From an uncultured Christensenellaceae bacterium (GTDB taxonomy: Bacteria; Bacillota; Clostridia; Christensenellales; UMGS416): a stretch of 64,000 nucleotides of DNA. The position numbers and the translations under genes were made by a program. Location of the stretch: assembly GCA_944376795.1 (NCBI GenBank), contig CALWDW010000033.1, forward strand, positions 62,001-126,000, written 5' to 3'. The stretch's first letter is position 1; each line of letters opens with the position of its first letter. Shown in pieces: positions 51,084 to 60,660 of the stretch. Below the pieces are notes generated by a model, which did no database searches, was not told where the DNA came from, and worked only from the letters and a program-made list of their open reading frames with translations.

Positions 51084-52130
51084 CTAGTTTTTTCCCGCAG
51101 GAACATATCCCGCTTCCCGAATGAGGGCAGTTCCCTCTTCGGTTTGCAGCCACTGGAAAATCTCCCTTTCCGGAGAATCGGCGGCCGCGTCCTGCCGGAT
51201 TGTAGCATAGAATGGATTGACCAGGCTGTACGCGCCGCTCTCGATGGTTTCGTTGGAAGGCGTTACACCCTCCACCGCAATCATCTTAATGTTCTCGTTA
51301 TCATACATATTGGCTACATAGTAATACACCGAAAAGCCCAAAGCATTGGTTTCGCCGCCAAACTCGGCAACCTTGTCAATCAGTTCGCCCATCTCTTCAA
51401 TCACCTGCTCCGTAGGAGGAACCATCATTTCCACATCGCCCATCACCAGCTTGCGCATCAGTGTCTGGCTTCCCGAGTCCTCTCGCCGCTGATAGGGAAT
51501 AATGGGCTCGTCCTTTCCGCCCACTTCGCTCCAATTGGTGATCTCTCCGCTGTAAATACCCACCAGCTGCTCGACAGTCAGAGAATCCACAGGATTGTCC
51601 TTCCCCGTAAGGAACACCAGTGCATCCCGGCCGATCTCTGCCTGCTCCAGTTTAGCTCCGGATTCCTGCATAATCTCTACAGTATCTGCCGAAGGCTCAT
51701 AGGCCAGGACCAGCTGGACGCGCCCTTCACACAGCGCCAAGTACGATGGGTTTGTATTGGAGAAATTGGCGGCCGTCAGCGCTGCAGCGGTGTCCGCATC
51801 CACGCCAAGCATCCTCTGGGTCAACAGATCCACCAACGGCACATTGGCCAAAGATCCATCAATAATGGGGAAGTTCTCCAGCGTATAGGGAGCGTCCGGC
51901 GCCGGCGTGGAAAAGCTCTGGTTGGCCGTAGGAGCTGCAGTTGGTGTAGGAGCCGATACGGCAGTCTCTTCGGGGGCTGCTGTTTTGGCATTGTCGGGAA
52001 TAGCTGTCTCCGCTGCGCCAGGCAAAGGGCTGATCACCGGGGCTTCCGCAGGAGCGGCCGTGCATCCAGTCAGGGTGAAAGCGCCCACCAGCAGCAAACA
52101 CAGGACGCTTAGAACGTATTTCTTCATCAT
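51084..52130 (-). CDS. PstS-family phosphate-binding lipoprotein
   Basis: A 348-residue lipoprotein. Signal with lipobox LTGC (Cys about residue 22), a Pro/Ala/Thr linker to about residue 75, and a PBP-like domain (type II binding fold) with ENFPIIDGS, VDLLTQRMLG, VEQLVGIYSGEITNW and RREDSGSQT, typical of PstS. No PstC/A/B permease genes are next to it. It may bind phosphate or another anion for sensing rather than transport. Start: second of closely spaced ATG codons, GGAG nine bases upstream. Confidence 0.87.
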   Translation of the reverse strand: MMKKYVLSVLCLLLVGAFTLTGCTAAPAEAPVISPLPGAAETAIPDNAKTAAPEETAVSAPTPTAAPTANQSFSTPAPDAPYTLENFPIIDGSLANVPLVDLLTQRMLGVDADTAAALTAANFSNTNPSYLALCEGRVQLVLAYEPSADTVEIMQESGAKLEQAEIGRDALVFLTGKDNPVDSLTVEQLVGIYSGEITNWSEVGGKDEPIIPYQRREDSGSQTLMRKLVMGDVEMMVPPTEQVIEEMGELIDKVAEFGGETNALGFSVYYYVANMYDNENIKMIAVEGVTPSNETIESGAYSLVNPFYATIRQDAAADSPEREIFQWLQTEEGTALIREAGYVPAGKN

Positions 52131-52142
52131 GATCATTCTCTC

Positions 52143-53618
52143 CTATCCCAATGTATCGTACCGTGAAGACTGGTAAATCCACTTTCCCGTACGATCGATA
52201 TATCCTTCGTACCAACCTTGGTACACGAAGTAAAGATCCTCCCCCACGCACTCCATATAGTTATAGATAGGGTTCAGGATCGGCTCTCCATCCAGGTTAA
52301 AAAGGCCATAGAAGCTTCGTCCGCCAAGAGGCACTTGGGCAATCAGCCCACCCTCCGAATCGATCTGCGGGAAGCTGGTCATTTCCTCAATGAGGATCTC
52401 CCCTTGCAGGTTCACCAGCGAGTTAATCCCCGTATTGTAATCCATGATTACATACCGGTCATCCCCAACCCGCTCGGCATCGTCGCAAGGGGGCAAATCT
52501 ACCTTGACACCTTCCGGCGTGTACAGGGAGAAGGAAGTCCCATCCGACCAGGCGAGGGTAGTATAGTCTCCATTGACATTGCGGAATACCTTTTCGGGAA
52601 TGGTCAGAAGCACATTGCCCTCACTATCCAAAATATCGGTAACATTCTCCCGCCAGGCCGTAATATATACCGCGTCATTCTCCGTCTCAATCACAATATC
52701 ATCATAGATAAAGTCAGTCAATGGCTCACCCTCTTCGTTTCCAAGGGCCACCATGCCGTCTCGATAGACCTGGGTGCAGGCGTTGGCGGTCGGGCTTCCA
52801 TAAATCAATTCACGCCCTACCATTTCGGGCACCGGGTTCCCCTGGAAGTCATAGGCTTCCTCAATGCGGTTGTTCTCAATATCGGTATTCGTAGAAATGC
52901 GGATGATATAGCCCTCGAAATCCTCGGCATCCTGCCACTGTACCGTACCAAAGGTTGTGTAGAAGCCTTGGTAGTATGACGACCTGCCCTCTGCGTCACA
53001 CAAATCCACCGTCCCCTCCAGGGACAGAATCTCCTCCCCTTCTTCGTTCAGCACATGGTTCACGGCGCCGTCCCACCAGGTAAAGTAGTAAGCACCGTCC
53101 ACACAAGCCAGCAGGCCACAGCTTCCGCCCTCCTGAATGGGGAGAATTTCTTTGCCGTCGGAAACCCGCACAATACCCCAATTCCGCTGCGCATAAGCCT
53201 CTACTTCATTCTCTGCGGCCTGCCTATTGACAGAAACCAAAGCAAAACCCGGGCAGAGGGGCTCGATATCAGTGTATTGGAACGGTGTAAGAATTTCCAA
53301 GGTCTTTTCGTCCATCAATGCATAGTTATAAAGGACTTGATTGTCCTCGTTCACCTGGCGCTGGGCTACCTTGAGCCATCCCGTGTTGGGAGAAGAGAGA
53401 GCAAGACTGGTATCGATACGGTCGTATGACGGCTCTGCCACCACCTGCCCTGCGGTATTCATGAGGCCGTATTGGGCGTCTTCGCGGATTACAATATAGG
53501 GTCCGCCGGCGGCTGTCTCCTCCTCCGCCAAGGCGGCCGCCGGCGTCAAAGCAACGAGTGCCAGCAGCAGCGCCGCCGCACAAGAATGCAGACGTGCGAT
53601 GAATTTCCCGTGTCGCAA
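52143..53618 (-). CDS. Secreted WG-repeat-containing protein
   Basis: A 491-residue exported protein. Signal peptide (residues 1-31, ending ALA), then about seven to nine WG-type beta repeats (YGLMNTAGQVVAEPSYDRI, NWGIVRVSDGKEILPI, FYGLFNLDGEPILNP). WG repeats form propeller-like surfaces; function is generally unknown. The start is a TTG after AAAGGGGGAATTAAC. It is 12 bases upstream of the PstS-like gene and 24 bases after the second YitT gene, so probably cotranscribed. Confidence 0.83.
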   Translation of the reverse strand: MRHGKFIARLHSCAAALLLALVALTPAAALAEEETAAGGPYIVIREDAQYGLMNTAGQVVAEPSYDRIDTSLALSSPNTGWLKVAQRQVNEDNQVLYNYALMDEKTLEILTPFQYTDIEPLCPGFALVSVNRQAAENEVEAYAQRNWGIVRVSDGKEILPIQEGGSCGLLACVDGAYYFTWWDGAVNHVLNEEGEEILSLEGTVDLCDAEGRSSYYQGFYTTFGTVQWQDAEDFEGYIIRISTNTDIENNRIEEAYDFQGNPVPEMVGRELIYGSPTANACTQVYRDGMVALGNEEGEPLTDFIYDDIVIETENDAVYITAWRENVTDILDSEGNVLLTIPEKVFRNVNGDYTTLAWSDGTSFSLYTPEGVKVDLPPCDDAERVGDDRYVIMDYNTGINSLVNLQGEILIEEMTSFPQIDSEGGLIAQVPLGGRSFYGLFNLDGEPILNPIYNYMECVGEDLYFVYQGWYEGYIDRTGKWIYQSSRYDTLG

Positions 53619-53642
53619 GTTAATTCCCCCTTTTTAAACATC

Positions 53643-54515
53643 TTACTTTGCATTGGATGATATCACGGACGTTGCGGCGGAGAATCCCTCCCCCAGCGCC
53701 TCCGAAACATCACTGACCAGCACAAAAGCGTCGGGATCGACTGCGTGTACCAGTCCCTTGAGCCGGTCAATTTCCCGTGGGGAGATGACGCACATAAGGA
53801 CGTCGCGGGGAGCTCCCGTATACATTCCTTTCCCCGGAAGAAGAGTCACTCCTCGATTCATTTGACTGAGGATTTTCTGGGATAGTTCCTCTCCCTGGGT
53901 GGTGATGATCCAGAAGCACTTGACCGCATGAATCCCCACTTGGACAAAGTCTGTGACCTTGGCCGAAATAAACAGGGTTACCAGAGAGTAGAGGGCAATA
54001 CGGGGCCCCAATACTAGAAAGGAGGCCGCCACCACCAGGAAATCAATGGCAAAGAGCACCCAAGACACCGAAAGAAACGGCACGTAACGATGCAGCAGCG
54101 CCGCGGCCAGATCCGTCCCGCCGGTGCTGGAATGGGCCCGGAACACCAGCCCTACGCCGGCTCCCAGCAGCAAACCGCCATAGACTGCGGCCAGAAAAAT
54201 GTCGTCTCCGATTGCCCCAAGAACCCCCTCCGGCAGAGGAAGGGTATCAATCAATAACGCAGACAGCACCATCCCGCAAAGACTGCGGAAAAGGAAGCTC
54301 TTCCCTCCCATTTTCCATCCTAGGGCAAACAAGGGAATATTGATGGCAATGGTAGCCGCTCCTACCGGCGTTCCCGTCTGGGAGTGGAGAATGGTCGCAA
54401 TGCCCGAAACACCACCAGGAGCAATGGAATTGGGCACCAGGAAAACACGGTACGCGAATCCCATGCATACCACGCCCAGCACCAAGAAGAGAAGCTCCTT
54501 AATTTGGCGTTTCAT
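53643..54515 (-). CDS. YitT family membrane protein (second paralogue)
   Basis: A 290-residue membrane protein with the same DUF161 (FLVPNSIAPGGVSGIATIL, STGGTDLAAALL) and DUF2179 layout as the paralogue at 4.2 kb, but well diverged. About six membrane segments. The function is unknown. Start: ATG after GGGAGGAATCAGA; it overlaps nnrDE by 4 bases. Confidence 0.88.
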   Translation of the reverse strand: MKRQIKELLFLVLGVVCMGFAYRVFLVPNSIAPGGVSGIATILHSQTGTPVGAATIAINIPLFALGWKMGGKSFLFRSLCGMVLSALLIDTLPLPEGVLGAIGDDIFLAAVYGGLLLGAGVGLVFRAHSSTGGTDLAAALLHRYVPFLSVSWVLFAIDFLVVAASFLVLGPRIALYSLVTLFISAKVTDFVQVGIHAVKCFWIITTQGEELSQKILSQMNRGVTLLPGKGMYTGAPRDVLMCVISPREIDRLKGLVHAVDPDAFVLVSDVSEALGEGFSAATSVISSNAK

Positions 54516-56035
54516 TCTGATTCCTCCCAAGGGCGGCTAGGGAGCGCCTGGGGCAGCCCATCCAGAATGTCCAGGGCTGTGAGCGCGGGCATACCCACTT
54601 TTTGGGCGGCTATGCCTCCGGCGCGTCCGTGTATCCAGGCGCCCGCCCAGGCCGCATCGTAACCGCTGAGTCCCTGGCCTAGCAGTGATGCCACAACACC
54701 CGTAAGCGTGTCACCGCTTCCGGCCGTTGCCATGCCAGGATTTCCGGATGTATTCAGCACCGTTGCTCGGCCTGGCGCGGCGATGACCGTAGTCGCTCCC
54801 TTGAGAAGTACGGTCCATCCGGTAGCCTCGGCGGCCTGGCGCGCTGTGTCCACAGGGGATTGGGTTACCTGGGGGATTGTAATGCCCAGCAGCCGGGCCA
54901 TCTCTCCCGGATGCGGCGTCATAACGCCATGCTCCCGGGGGAGGATCCATTCCGTGTGTCCATGCAGCACATTAATGCCGTCGGCATCCAACACCATAGG
55001 CAGTTGGGTTCTTTCCAAAATTCCCCGGACAAAGGCTCGCGTCTGCGGTGACTGTCCCAGGCCGGGTCCCACCGCCAGGGCGGAAGCCCGCTCTGCCAAA
55101 TCCAGCACGTCCTTGATGGCCATACCATCCAGCATTCCGTCAATGCTGGAGAGCGGCCTTGTCATAACGGTCCAAGGCGCAGAAGGCGTTTCTCCGCGGG
55201 GATAGCCCCAGCTGACCAGTCCAGACCCCGTACGCAGCGCGGCCGCCGAGGCCATAGCCCCCGCGCCCATCATGCCGTGGCTTCCGGCCAAGACCAGCAC
55301 ATGGCCATAGGTCCCCTTATGGCTGTCTATCGGCCGCGCGGGAAACACCTCATCCACAGCATGGGCATTGGTCTGCAAAAAGTCTGGTTTTTGTGGAGAC
55401 GCCAGTCCAGACAGGGGGGCAACCGACACCCGCCCGCAGCAGGCCCGCCCAGGGAAGAGCAAATGTCCCGGCTTGCGGCAACCCAGGGCCACTGTCTCCG
55501 TAGCTTTCACGCAGGGATCCAATGTCTCACCGGTGTCACCCAGTACTCCCGACGGAATATCCACCGCCAAGATCGGAACCCCTCCTGCCCCGAGAGCATT
55601 GATGGCGGAAATGGCGGCTGCGTGTCCTGGTCGCAGCGGCTTTTTCTCCAAGCCCGTGCCAAGAACCGCGTCAATAATGAGCGCATACGCATTCGTAGCG
55701 AAATCCTCCGCGGAGAGAAAGGACGGGTTCAAATCCGCAAGCCTTTGATAATTCCGGGCTGCATCCCCTTTCAACCGTTCGGGAACAGCAAGAAGCAGCA
55801 CATCGACCTGCCGGCCTGCTTCCATAAGAAGACGGGCCGCGGCCAGGCCGTCTCCTCCGTTGTTGCCTCCACCGCAAACCACTCCAATCTTTCCGCATTC
55901 CGCCATGCGGACGGCGGCCTGTACAACAGCCCGAGCGGCTTCCTCCATCATCTCTATACTTTTAATTCCACGTGCAAAGGCTTCTTGCTCAAGCCGGCGC
56001 ATTTGCTCACAGGAAACGACTATGCTGCACCCCAT
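54512..56035 (-). CDS. nnr: Bifunctional NAD(P)H-hydrate repair enzyme (epimerase plus dehydratase)
   Basis: A 507-residue fusion that recycles damaged NADHX/NADPHX. The N-terminal epimerase half (about 1-215) has VVCGGGNNGGDGLAAARLL; the C-terminal ADP- or ATP-dependent dehydratase half has LAGSHGMMGAGAMASAAALRTGSGL and GSGDTLTGVVASLL. This fused layout is the usual Firmicutes form. Start: ATG after GGAGGATCAGC. The gene lies between acpS and the second YitT gene, with an overlap at the latter. Confidence 0.93.
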   Translation of the reverse strand: MGCSIVVSCEQMRRLEQEAFARGIKSIEMMEEAARAVVQAAVRMAECGKIGVVCGGGNNGGDGLAAARLLMEAGRQVDVLLLAVPERLKGDAARNYQRLADLNPSFLSAEDFATNAYALIIDAVLGTGLEKKPLRPGHAAAISAINALGAGGVPILAVDIPSGVLGDTGETLDPCVKATETVALGCRKPGHLLFPGRACCGRVSVAPLSGLASPQKPDFLQTNAHAVDEVFPARPIDSHKGTYGHVLVLAGSHGMMGAGAMASAAALRTGSGLVSWGYPRGETPSAPWTVMTRPLSSIDGMLDGMAIKDVLDLAERASALAVGPGLGQSPQTRAFVRGILERTQLPMVLDADGINVLHGHTEWILPREHGVMTPHPGEMARLLGITIPQVTQSPVDTARQAAEATGWTVLLKGATTVIAAPGRATVLNTSGNPGMATAGSGDTLTGVVASLLGQGLSGYDAAWAGAWIHGRAGGIAAQKVGMPALTALDILDGLPQALPSRPWEESE

Positions 56036-56056
56036 GCTGATCCTCCACAAAATCTC

Positions 56057-56443
56057 TTACATCTCTCCATCAGGGCATCCTTCCACCACCGCCACAGCCA
56101 GTGCCATTCCCGCCTCATGAGCAATAGAGACCCAGACCCGTACCCCCCCCATACGTTGGAGGTGTGCCCGTGCCTTCCCCTGCAAATTGACCCGTGGAGC
56201 TCCCTTCGCATCAGGAAGAATGGCTACATCCTCCAGAGGACAGCCTGCCAGTCCGCAGCCCATAGCCTTGGCCACCGCTTCCTTGGCGGCCCAGCGGCCT
56301 GCAGCCCACTGAATCGGGTCCGCCGAACACCGGAGAATTTCCCGTTCCTCGGGAGTAAATACGCGCTGCATAAAGTGCGGCCGGGTCAGCGGCCTTTCCA
56401 GCCGTGCAATTCGTACCATGTCGGTGCCGATGCCCAGGATCAT
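56057..56443 (-). CDS. acpS: Holo-[acyl-carrier-protein] synthase AcpS
   Basis: A 128-residue phosphopantetheinyl transferase that activates ACP for fatty acid synthesis. GIGTDMVRIARLE at the start (Mg-binding Asp) and the WAAKEAVAKAMG motif with the catalytic Glu. Start: ATG after GGGGGAACGAGG; it overlaps the P1 peptidase stop by 4 bases. Confidence 0.94.
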   Translation of the reverse strand: MILGIGTDMVRIARLERPLTRPHFMQRVFTPEEREILRCSADPIQWAAGRWAAKEAVAKAMGCGLAGCPLEDVAILPDAKGAPRVNLQGKARAHLQRMGGVRVWVSIAHEAGMALAVAVVEGCPDGEM

Positions 56444-57375
56444 CCTCGTTCCCCCGCGGTCACCGCGTTGACAATGGCTTGGGCCACCGCCTGGGTGGCT
56501 GCGATGCAAAGCGCATTGTATTCGGCCTGTTTCTCCCCATACGATAGGGCAAAAAGCGTATCGCCATCCAGCATAGTATGCACCGGACGAATGCTCCAAG
56601 CCATGCCGTCGTGACTGATTTCCGCCAGACGGTTGCATTGGGCCTTGTCCAGCTTTGCGTCGGTAGCAATAACGCCAATGGTTGTATTGCGTCCCATCGC
56701 CATGGGCTGATGGGCGGCTCTTTCCAAGATGGCGTCGCTCCCTGAAAGCCATCGTCCGTCCCTCGACCGCGCTCCCGCCACTTCCTCCAAGGTATAAGGA
56801 TCAAAAATATCGCCCAGGGCGTTCACCGCCACGATGGCGCCCACCGTAACCCCATTGGGAAGACGGACGGAAGAGGTTCCAATGCCGCCCGGCATGGCAA
56901 AATCTCCTCCGTAGGCTTTCCCCACCGTAGCCCCTGTACCGGCTCCCACCAAGCCTTGCTCCGGTGGATTCTCGGTGGCAACCAGGCAGGCATCGTATCC
57001 CATCTGCGCGTCGGGACGCACTTGGGCCGACCCAACCGAAAGGTCAAAAATAACGGCGGCCGGGATGATGGGAACCTTCGCTACCCCCACATCAAACCCG
57101 ATGTCCTGCTGCTCGCACCAGTTCATGACCCCGGTGGCCGCATCCAGGCCAAAGGCGCTTCCCCCTGCCAATACCACAGCATGCGCCCGCTCAACCGCAT
57201 TACCCGGACGCATAAAGTCGGTCTCTCTGGTTCCTGGGGCGGCGCCGCGCACACTGACGCCTGCAACCGCGCCGGCGGTTGCCAGGATCACGGTGCACCC
57301 TGTCCGATGGGGCCGGTCCGAAACATGTCCAACCCGAATGCCTGCTACGTCGGTAATGCTCCCTTGATATCGCAT
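56440..57375 (-). CDS. P1 family (S58, DmpA-type) self-processing peptidase
   Basis: A 311-residue member of the DmpA/P1 group. GCTVILATAGAVAGVSVRGAAPG at the start and GGIGTSSVRLPNGVTVGAIVAVN with the autoproteolytic Ser (GTSSV) are visible. Such proteins cleave themselves and may act as aminopeptidases or amidases; the substrate is unknown. Start: ATG after AGGAGGAACGACC. Confidence 0.87.
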   Translation of the reverse strand: MRYQGSITDVAGIRVGHVSDRPHRTGCTVILATAGAVAGVSVRGAAPGTRETDFMRPGNAVERAHAVVLAGGSAFGLDAATGVMNWCEQQDIGFDVGVAKVPIIPAAVIFDLSVGSAQVRPDAQMGYDACLVATENPPEQGLVGAGTGATVGKAYGGDFAMPGGIGTSSVRLPNGVTVGAIVAVNALGDIFDPYTLEEVAGARSRDGRWLSGSDAILERAAHQPMAMGRNTTIGVIATDAKLDKAQCNRLAEISHDGMAWSIRPVHTMLDGDTLFALSYGEKQAEYNALCIAATQAVAQAIVNAVTAGERG

Positions 57376-57388
57376 GGTCGTTCCTCCT

Positions 57389-58372
57389 TTATTCCTCTGC
57401 CGGACGTACCGTAACTTCGCCAGTCGATACGGCCTCCACCGCGTCCCCGCGCTGAAGGAGCAGCTCACCTCGCTCGCTGACGCCTATAACAATACCATCC
57501 CGGGTACGGGGACCATCTACCATGTGGATGGGCTGTCCCAGCAGCGCCATACGTTCCCGATAGACCGAGGCAATGACGCCAAAGCCCTCCGACTGCCACC
57601 GGGAGAGGTAGTACTCCGTCCACCGGCAAATCCCCTCGGCCAGCCGCGCCCGTGGATACTTGATTCCCGTTTCCAGGAAAACCGATGTTGCTTTTTCCCG
57701 GAGCTCCTCAGGAAAGTCCTCGGCACGCAGCTGCATATTGACGCCCGTCCCGATGATCACCCAGTTAACCCCTTCCATATCGGCTGACAACTCGGTAAGA
57801 ATCCCACAGAGTTTCCGGCCCTTCACCCACAGGTCATTGGGCCACTTGATCAACGGAATAAATCCGGCCATTTCCTCCACCGCGCGGGACGCCGCCACTG
57901 CCGCAAGCAGTGTAATGGGCTGTACCTGGGCCGCTGGCATGTCCGGCCGCAGCACCAAAGACATCCACAACCCCATACCCGGCGTAGAAACCCACGCGCG
58001 CCCTTTACGCCCCCGTCCTTGGGTTTGGGCATTGGCAATAACCAGAGCGCCGTGGGGCGCGCCCTGGTTGGCCCAGTCCCTGGCTGCCTGGTTCGTGGAG
58101 GTCACGGTATCCAGACAACGAACCGGTCTTCCCATTGCAACGCCAGGGGCACGCTCGTAATCCAAAAGACAAGGTGCTATGACATCGGGACAGATCCGCA
58201 TCCGGTACCCTTGTCCAGGCATAGAGTCGAAGATGCCGCCAGCGGCCTGCAGCGCACGGATATGCTTCCATACCGCCGCCCGGGTAATGCCCAGTTCCTG
58301 GCTGATGGCTTCTCCGGAGATCCAGGAACCTTCCCTCTCCAGGAAAAGTCTCAATATATCATGATCTTTCAT
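57389..58372 (-). CDS. birA: Bifunctional biotin-protein ligase / biotin operon repressor BirA
   Basis: A 327-residue BirA. N-terminal helix-turn-helix (about 5-60, ISQELGITRAAVWKHI), a central catalytic domain with GRGRKGRAW, IKWPNDLWVKG and a C-terminal SH3-like cap. It attaches biotin to carboxylase subunits and, through the N-terminal domain, can repress biotin genes. No biotin operon is in this window. Start: ATG after GAGGAGGAAATC. Confidence 0.93.
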   Translation of the reverse strand: MKDHDILRLFLEREGSWISGEAISQELGITRAAVWKHIRALQAAGGIFDSMPGQGYRMRICPDVIAPCLLDYERAPGVAMGRPVRCLDTVTSTNQAARDWANQGAPHGALVIANAQTQGRGRKGRAWVSTPGMGLWMSLVLRPDMPAAQVQPITLLAAVAASRAVEEMAGFIPLIKWPNDLWVKGRKLCGILTELSADMEGVNWVIIGTGVNMQLRAEDFPEELREKATSVFLETGIKYPRARLAEGICRWTEYYLSRWQSEGFGVIASVYRERMALLGQPIHMVDGPRTRDGIVIGVSERGELLLQRGDAVEAVSTGEVTVRPAEE

Positions 58373-58408
58373 GATTTCCTCCTCGGTGTGCGAACCTAAG
58401 GATAGCAT

Positions 58409-58436
58409 ATCATAAATCCACGGAAAAATCATCCAA
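58409..58436 (-). promoter_or_regulatory. Promoter of birA
   Basis: Minus strand TTGGAT (58431-58436), 16-bp spacer, TATGAT (58409-58414). Divergent from the moxR promoter. Confidence 0.5.
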
Positions 58437-58441
58437 ACCAT

Positions 58442-58470
58442 TTGCACCCGGGAGACTTTTTATGTATCAT
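58442..58470 (+). promoter_or_regulatory. Promoter of the moxR-DUF58-transglutaminase operon
   Basis: TTGCAC (58442-58447), 17-bp spacer, TATCAT (58465-58470), followed by AAAGGAGGAAACC before the moxR ATG. Confidence 0.65.
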
Positions 58471-58500
58471 AGAGACACCAGGTAGGAAAAGGAGGAAACC

Positions 58501-59442
58501 ATGCTCGATATGCCTCAGGCGCTGCGGCGCATCAAGGAGAATATTTCCCAGGTCATAGTCGGCAAGGAGGATGTCATCGATCTGATGCTCATCAGTCTGC
58601 TGTGCGAAGGCCACATCCTCATTGAAGATATCCCGGGAGTTGGCAAAACGTCTCTGGCCTCCGCACTGTCGCGCTCCATTGGCTGCACCTTCCGACGCAT
58701 CCAGTTTACCCCGGATGTGCTGCCCAGCGATGTCGTCGGCTACAGCATGGTAAACATGCGCAGCGGCGAGTTGGAATACCATCCAGGGGCGGTCATGGCC
58801 CAGATCGTGCTGGCCGACGAGATCAACCGCACCTCACCCAAAACCCAGTCTGCCCTTCTGGAAGCCATGGAAGAGCGGCAGGTTACCGTGGACGGACAGA
58901 CCTATCCCATGGACCGCCCCTTCATGGTTATGGCCACGCAGAACCCCGTGGAATACATTGGCACCTATCCCCTGCCCGAGGCCCAAATGGACCGCTTTCT
59001 TATGCGCCTGCGCCTGGGCTACCCTTCCATGGTGCAGGAGGTAGAGATCCTGCGCCGTTTTGCGGAGGGCGATCCGCGGAAGGATCTGCGGCCTGTATTG
59101 CAGGCCAATGACATCGCGGCGATGCAGGAAGCCACCCAGCAAGTGTATTGCGATCCGCTTATGCTGGAATATATCGTCGCCATTACCGGCAAGTCCCGGA
59201 CGCATGAAGATCTCCAGCTGGGAATCAGCCCCCGCGGTACGCTCAGCCTTATGCGCGCTTCGCAGGGAGCGGCCATACTATCGGGCCGCGACTATATCAT
59301 TCCCGACGACGTGCAGAAGGTGGCCGTCAGCGTGCTGGCGCACCGCATGATTCTCAAGCCGGAGGCCCGGCTCAAGGAAATGACCACGGAGCGCCTGGTA
59401 AAATCCTTCCTCAATCTCGTGAAAGTACCGGTGTTTCAATAA
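58501..59442 (+). CDS. MoxR family AAA+ ATPase
   Basis: A 313-residue MoxR-type AAA+ ATPase. Walker A IEDIPGVGKTSLAS (43-51 core), Walker B LADEINRTSPKTQSALLEAMEE, and a C-terminal lid domain. MoxR proteins act as chaperone-like ATPases with DUF58/VWA partners. It overlaps nothing but the next gene starts directly after its stop codon, so the three genes form one operon. AAAGGAGGAAACC precedes the ATG. Confidence 0.93.
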   Translation: MLDMPQALRRIKENISQVIVGKEDVIDLMLISLLCEGHILIEDIPGVGKTSLASALSRSIGCTFRRIQFTPDVLPSDVVGYSMVNMRSGELEYHPGAVMAQIVLADEINRTSPKTQSALLEAMEERQVTVDGQTYPMDRPFMVMATQNPVEYIGTYPLPEAQMDRFLMRLRLGYPSMVQEVEILRRFAEGDPRKDLRPVLQANDIAAMQEATQQVYCDPLMLEYIVAITGKSRTHEDLQLGISPRGTLSLMRASQGAAILSGRDYIIPDDVQKVAVSVLAHRMILKPEARLKEMTTERLVKSFLNLVKVPVFQ

Positions 59443-60660
59443 ATGCGCTCCCGGCAAATCGGATTTGCCCTAGTTACTGCCTTTGTCCTGGTATCGGCGC
59501 TCTATACCGGCGAGGCGCTATACTATTATGCGCTATGCGTCATGGCGGGCATACTGCTCATTAGCGTAGTTTCTCTGGCCTTTATTTCCATCCAATTCAA
59601 TTACCTGCAGGCGCTTTCCCCCGCCTCCGGCACCAAGGGAGAGACATTGTATCTGGATATTACCCTGTATAACGATACACTTTTCATATTTCCCTATATC
59701 CGACTTCATTATCAGCTGCTCCCCTCTCGGGAAAAATCCATCAAGCGCAGCGCCTCCTTTTCGGTGCTTCCGCGTTCCAACGCACGGATCCGCGAAAAGA
59801 TCGACTGTCCCTTCCGCGGGAGGTTCTCCATTGGATTGATGCAAGTGGATTTTTGCGACATTTTCGGCATCTTTCGCGTTACAAGGCGGCTGGAGGCCAA
59901 CCAATGGCAGAAACCCCTCACGCTGCAGATTCGCCCGCGCATTGTGGCCATGGAGAGCCTGCCGCTTCCTGCCCAGGAGGTGGAAAGTGTGATTCCGCAG
60001 CACACCCATCAGACCGAAGACACCGCCCAAATCAACAGTCTGCGGGAATATCAAGATGGGGATACCCTGCGTAAGGTTCATTGGAAGGCCACGGCGCGTA
60101 CCGGCATTCTCATGATCAAAGAGTATGAGCTGCAGGCCACCGCCTCTCCCATGGTGTACTTAGACTGCAATACCCTGCATCTGGAGGCCTTTGACCGGTT
60201 GCTCATTGAAGACCTGCTCATCGAATGCGCCGTAGCAGCTGGAAGTTACTTGCTCAAAGCCGGACTCTCCATGGACTTGGTCGTACACAATCCCCAGCGT
60301 GCACAACAGCATTTTGGCCATTTAGAAGAGTTTGGCGCACTCTATCAATACCTGTCCGACTTTCAGTTCGCCGGAAACCAACCTATAGAAGGGATCCTTT
60401 TGGATGAGCTTTCCCAGATGTATCACGTGGGCTGCGTATATATCATCACCCAGGAAATCACCGCGCAAACATACGACCTACTGATTCAGCTGAGTAAAAC
60501 GTCACACATCGACATTACCGTGTTCTGGGCACATCTGACTCCCGAAGAAGATTTCCCAGTGGAAAAGCTGCGCATGATCTATGAGATGCGCGAGCACGGC
60601 ATCCACGTCGTGGAGCTGACGCCTCCCCTGGGACTTGCGGGAAAGGAGGCGGCAACATGA
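59443..60660 (+). CDS. DUF58 domain protein
   Basis: A 405-residue protein with two N-terminal membrane segments (about 7-50), a beta-rich region, and the DUF58 core including DTLRKVHWKATARTG. DUF58 proteins are VWA-like partners of MoxR ATPases. Translation is coupled to moxR (adjacent stop and start) and to the transglutaminase gene (4-base overlap). Confidence 0.9.
   Translation: MRSRQIGFALVTAFVLVSALYTGEALYYYALCVMAGILLISVVSLAFISIQFNYLQALSPASGTKGETLYLDITLYNDTLFIFPYIRLHYQLLPSREKSIKRSASFSVLPRSNARIREKIDCPFRGRFSIGLMQVDFCDIFGIFRVTRRLEANQWQKPLTLQIRPRIVAMESLPLPAQEVESVIPQHTHQTEDTAQINSLREYQDGDTLRKVHWKATARTGILMIKEYELQATASPMVYLDCNTLHLEAFDRLLIEDLLIECAVAAGSYLLKAGLSMDLVVHNPQRAQQHFGHLEEFGALYQYLSDFQFAGNQPIEGILLDELSQMYHVGCVYIITQEITAQTYDLLIQLSKTSHIDITVFWAHLTPEEDFPVEKLRMIYEMREHGIHVVELTPPLGLAGKEAAT

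Noticed and set aside
55277-56614. 445-residue plus-strand open frame opposite nnrDE and acpS
   Set aside because: It spans two clear genes on the other strand, with no family motif or ribosome-binding site.
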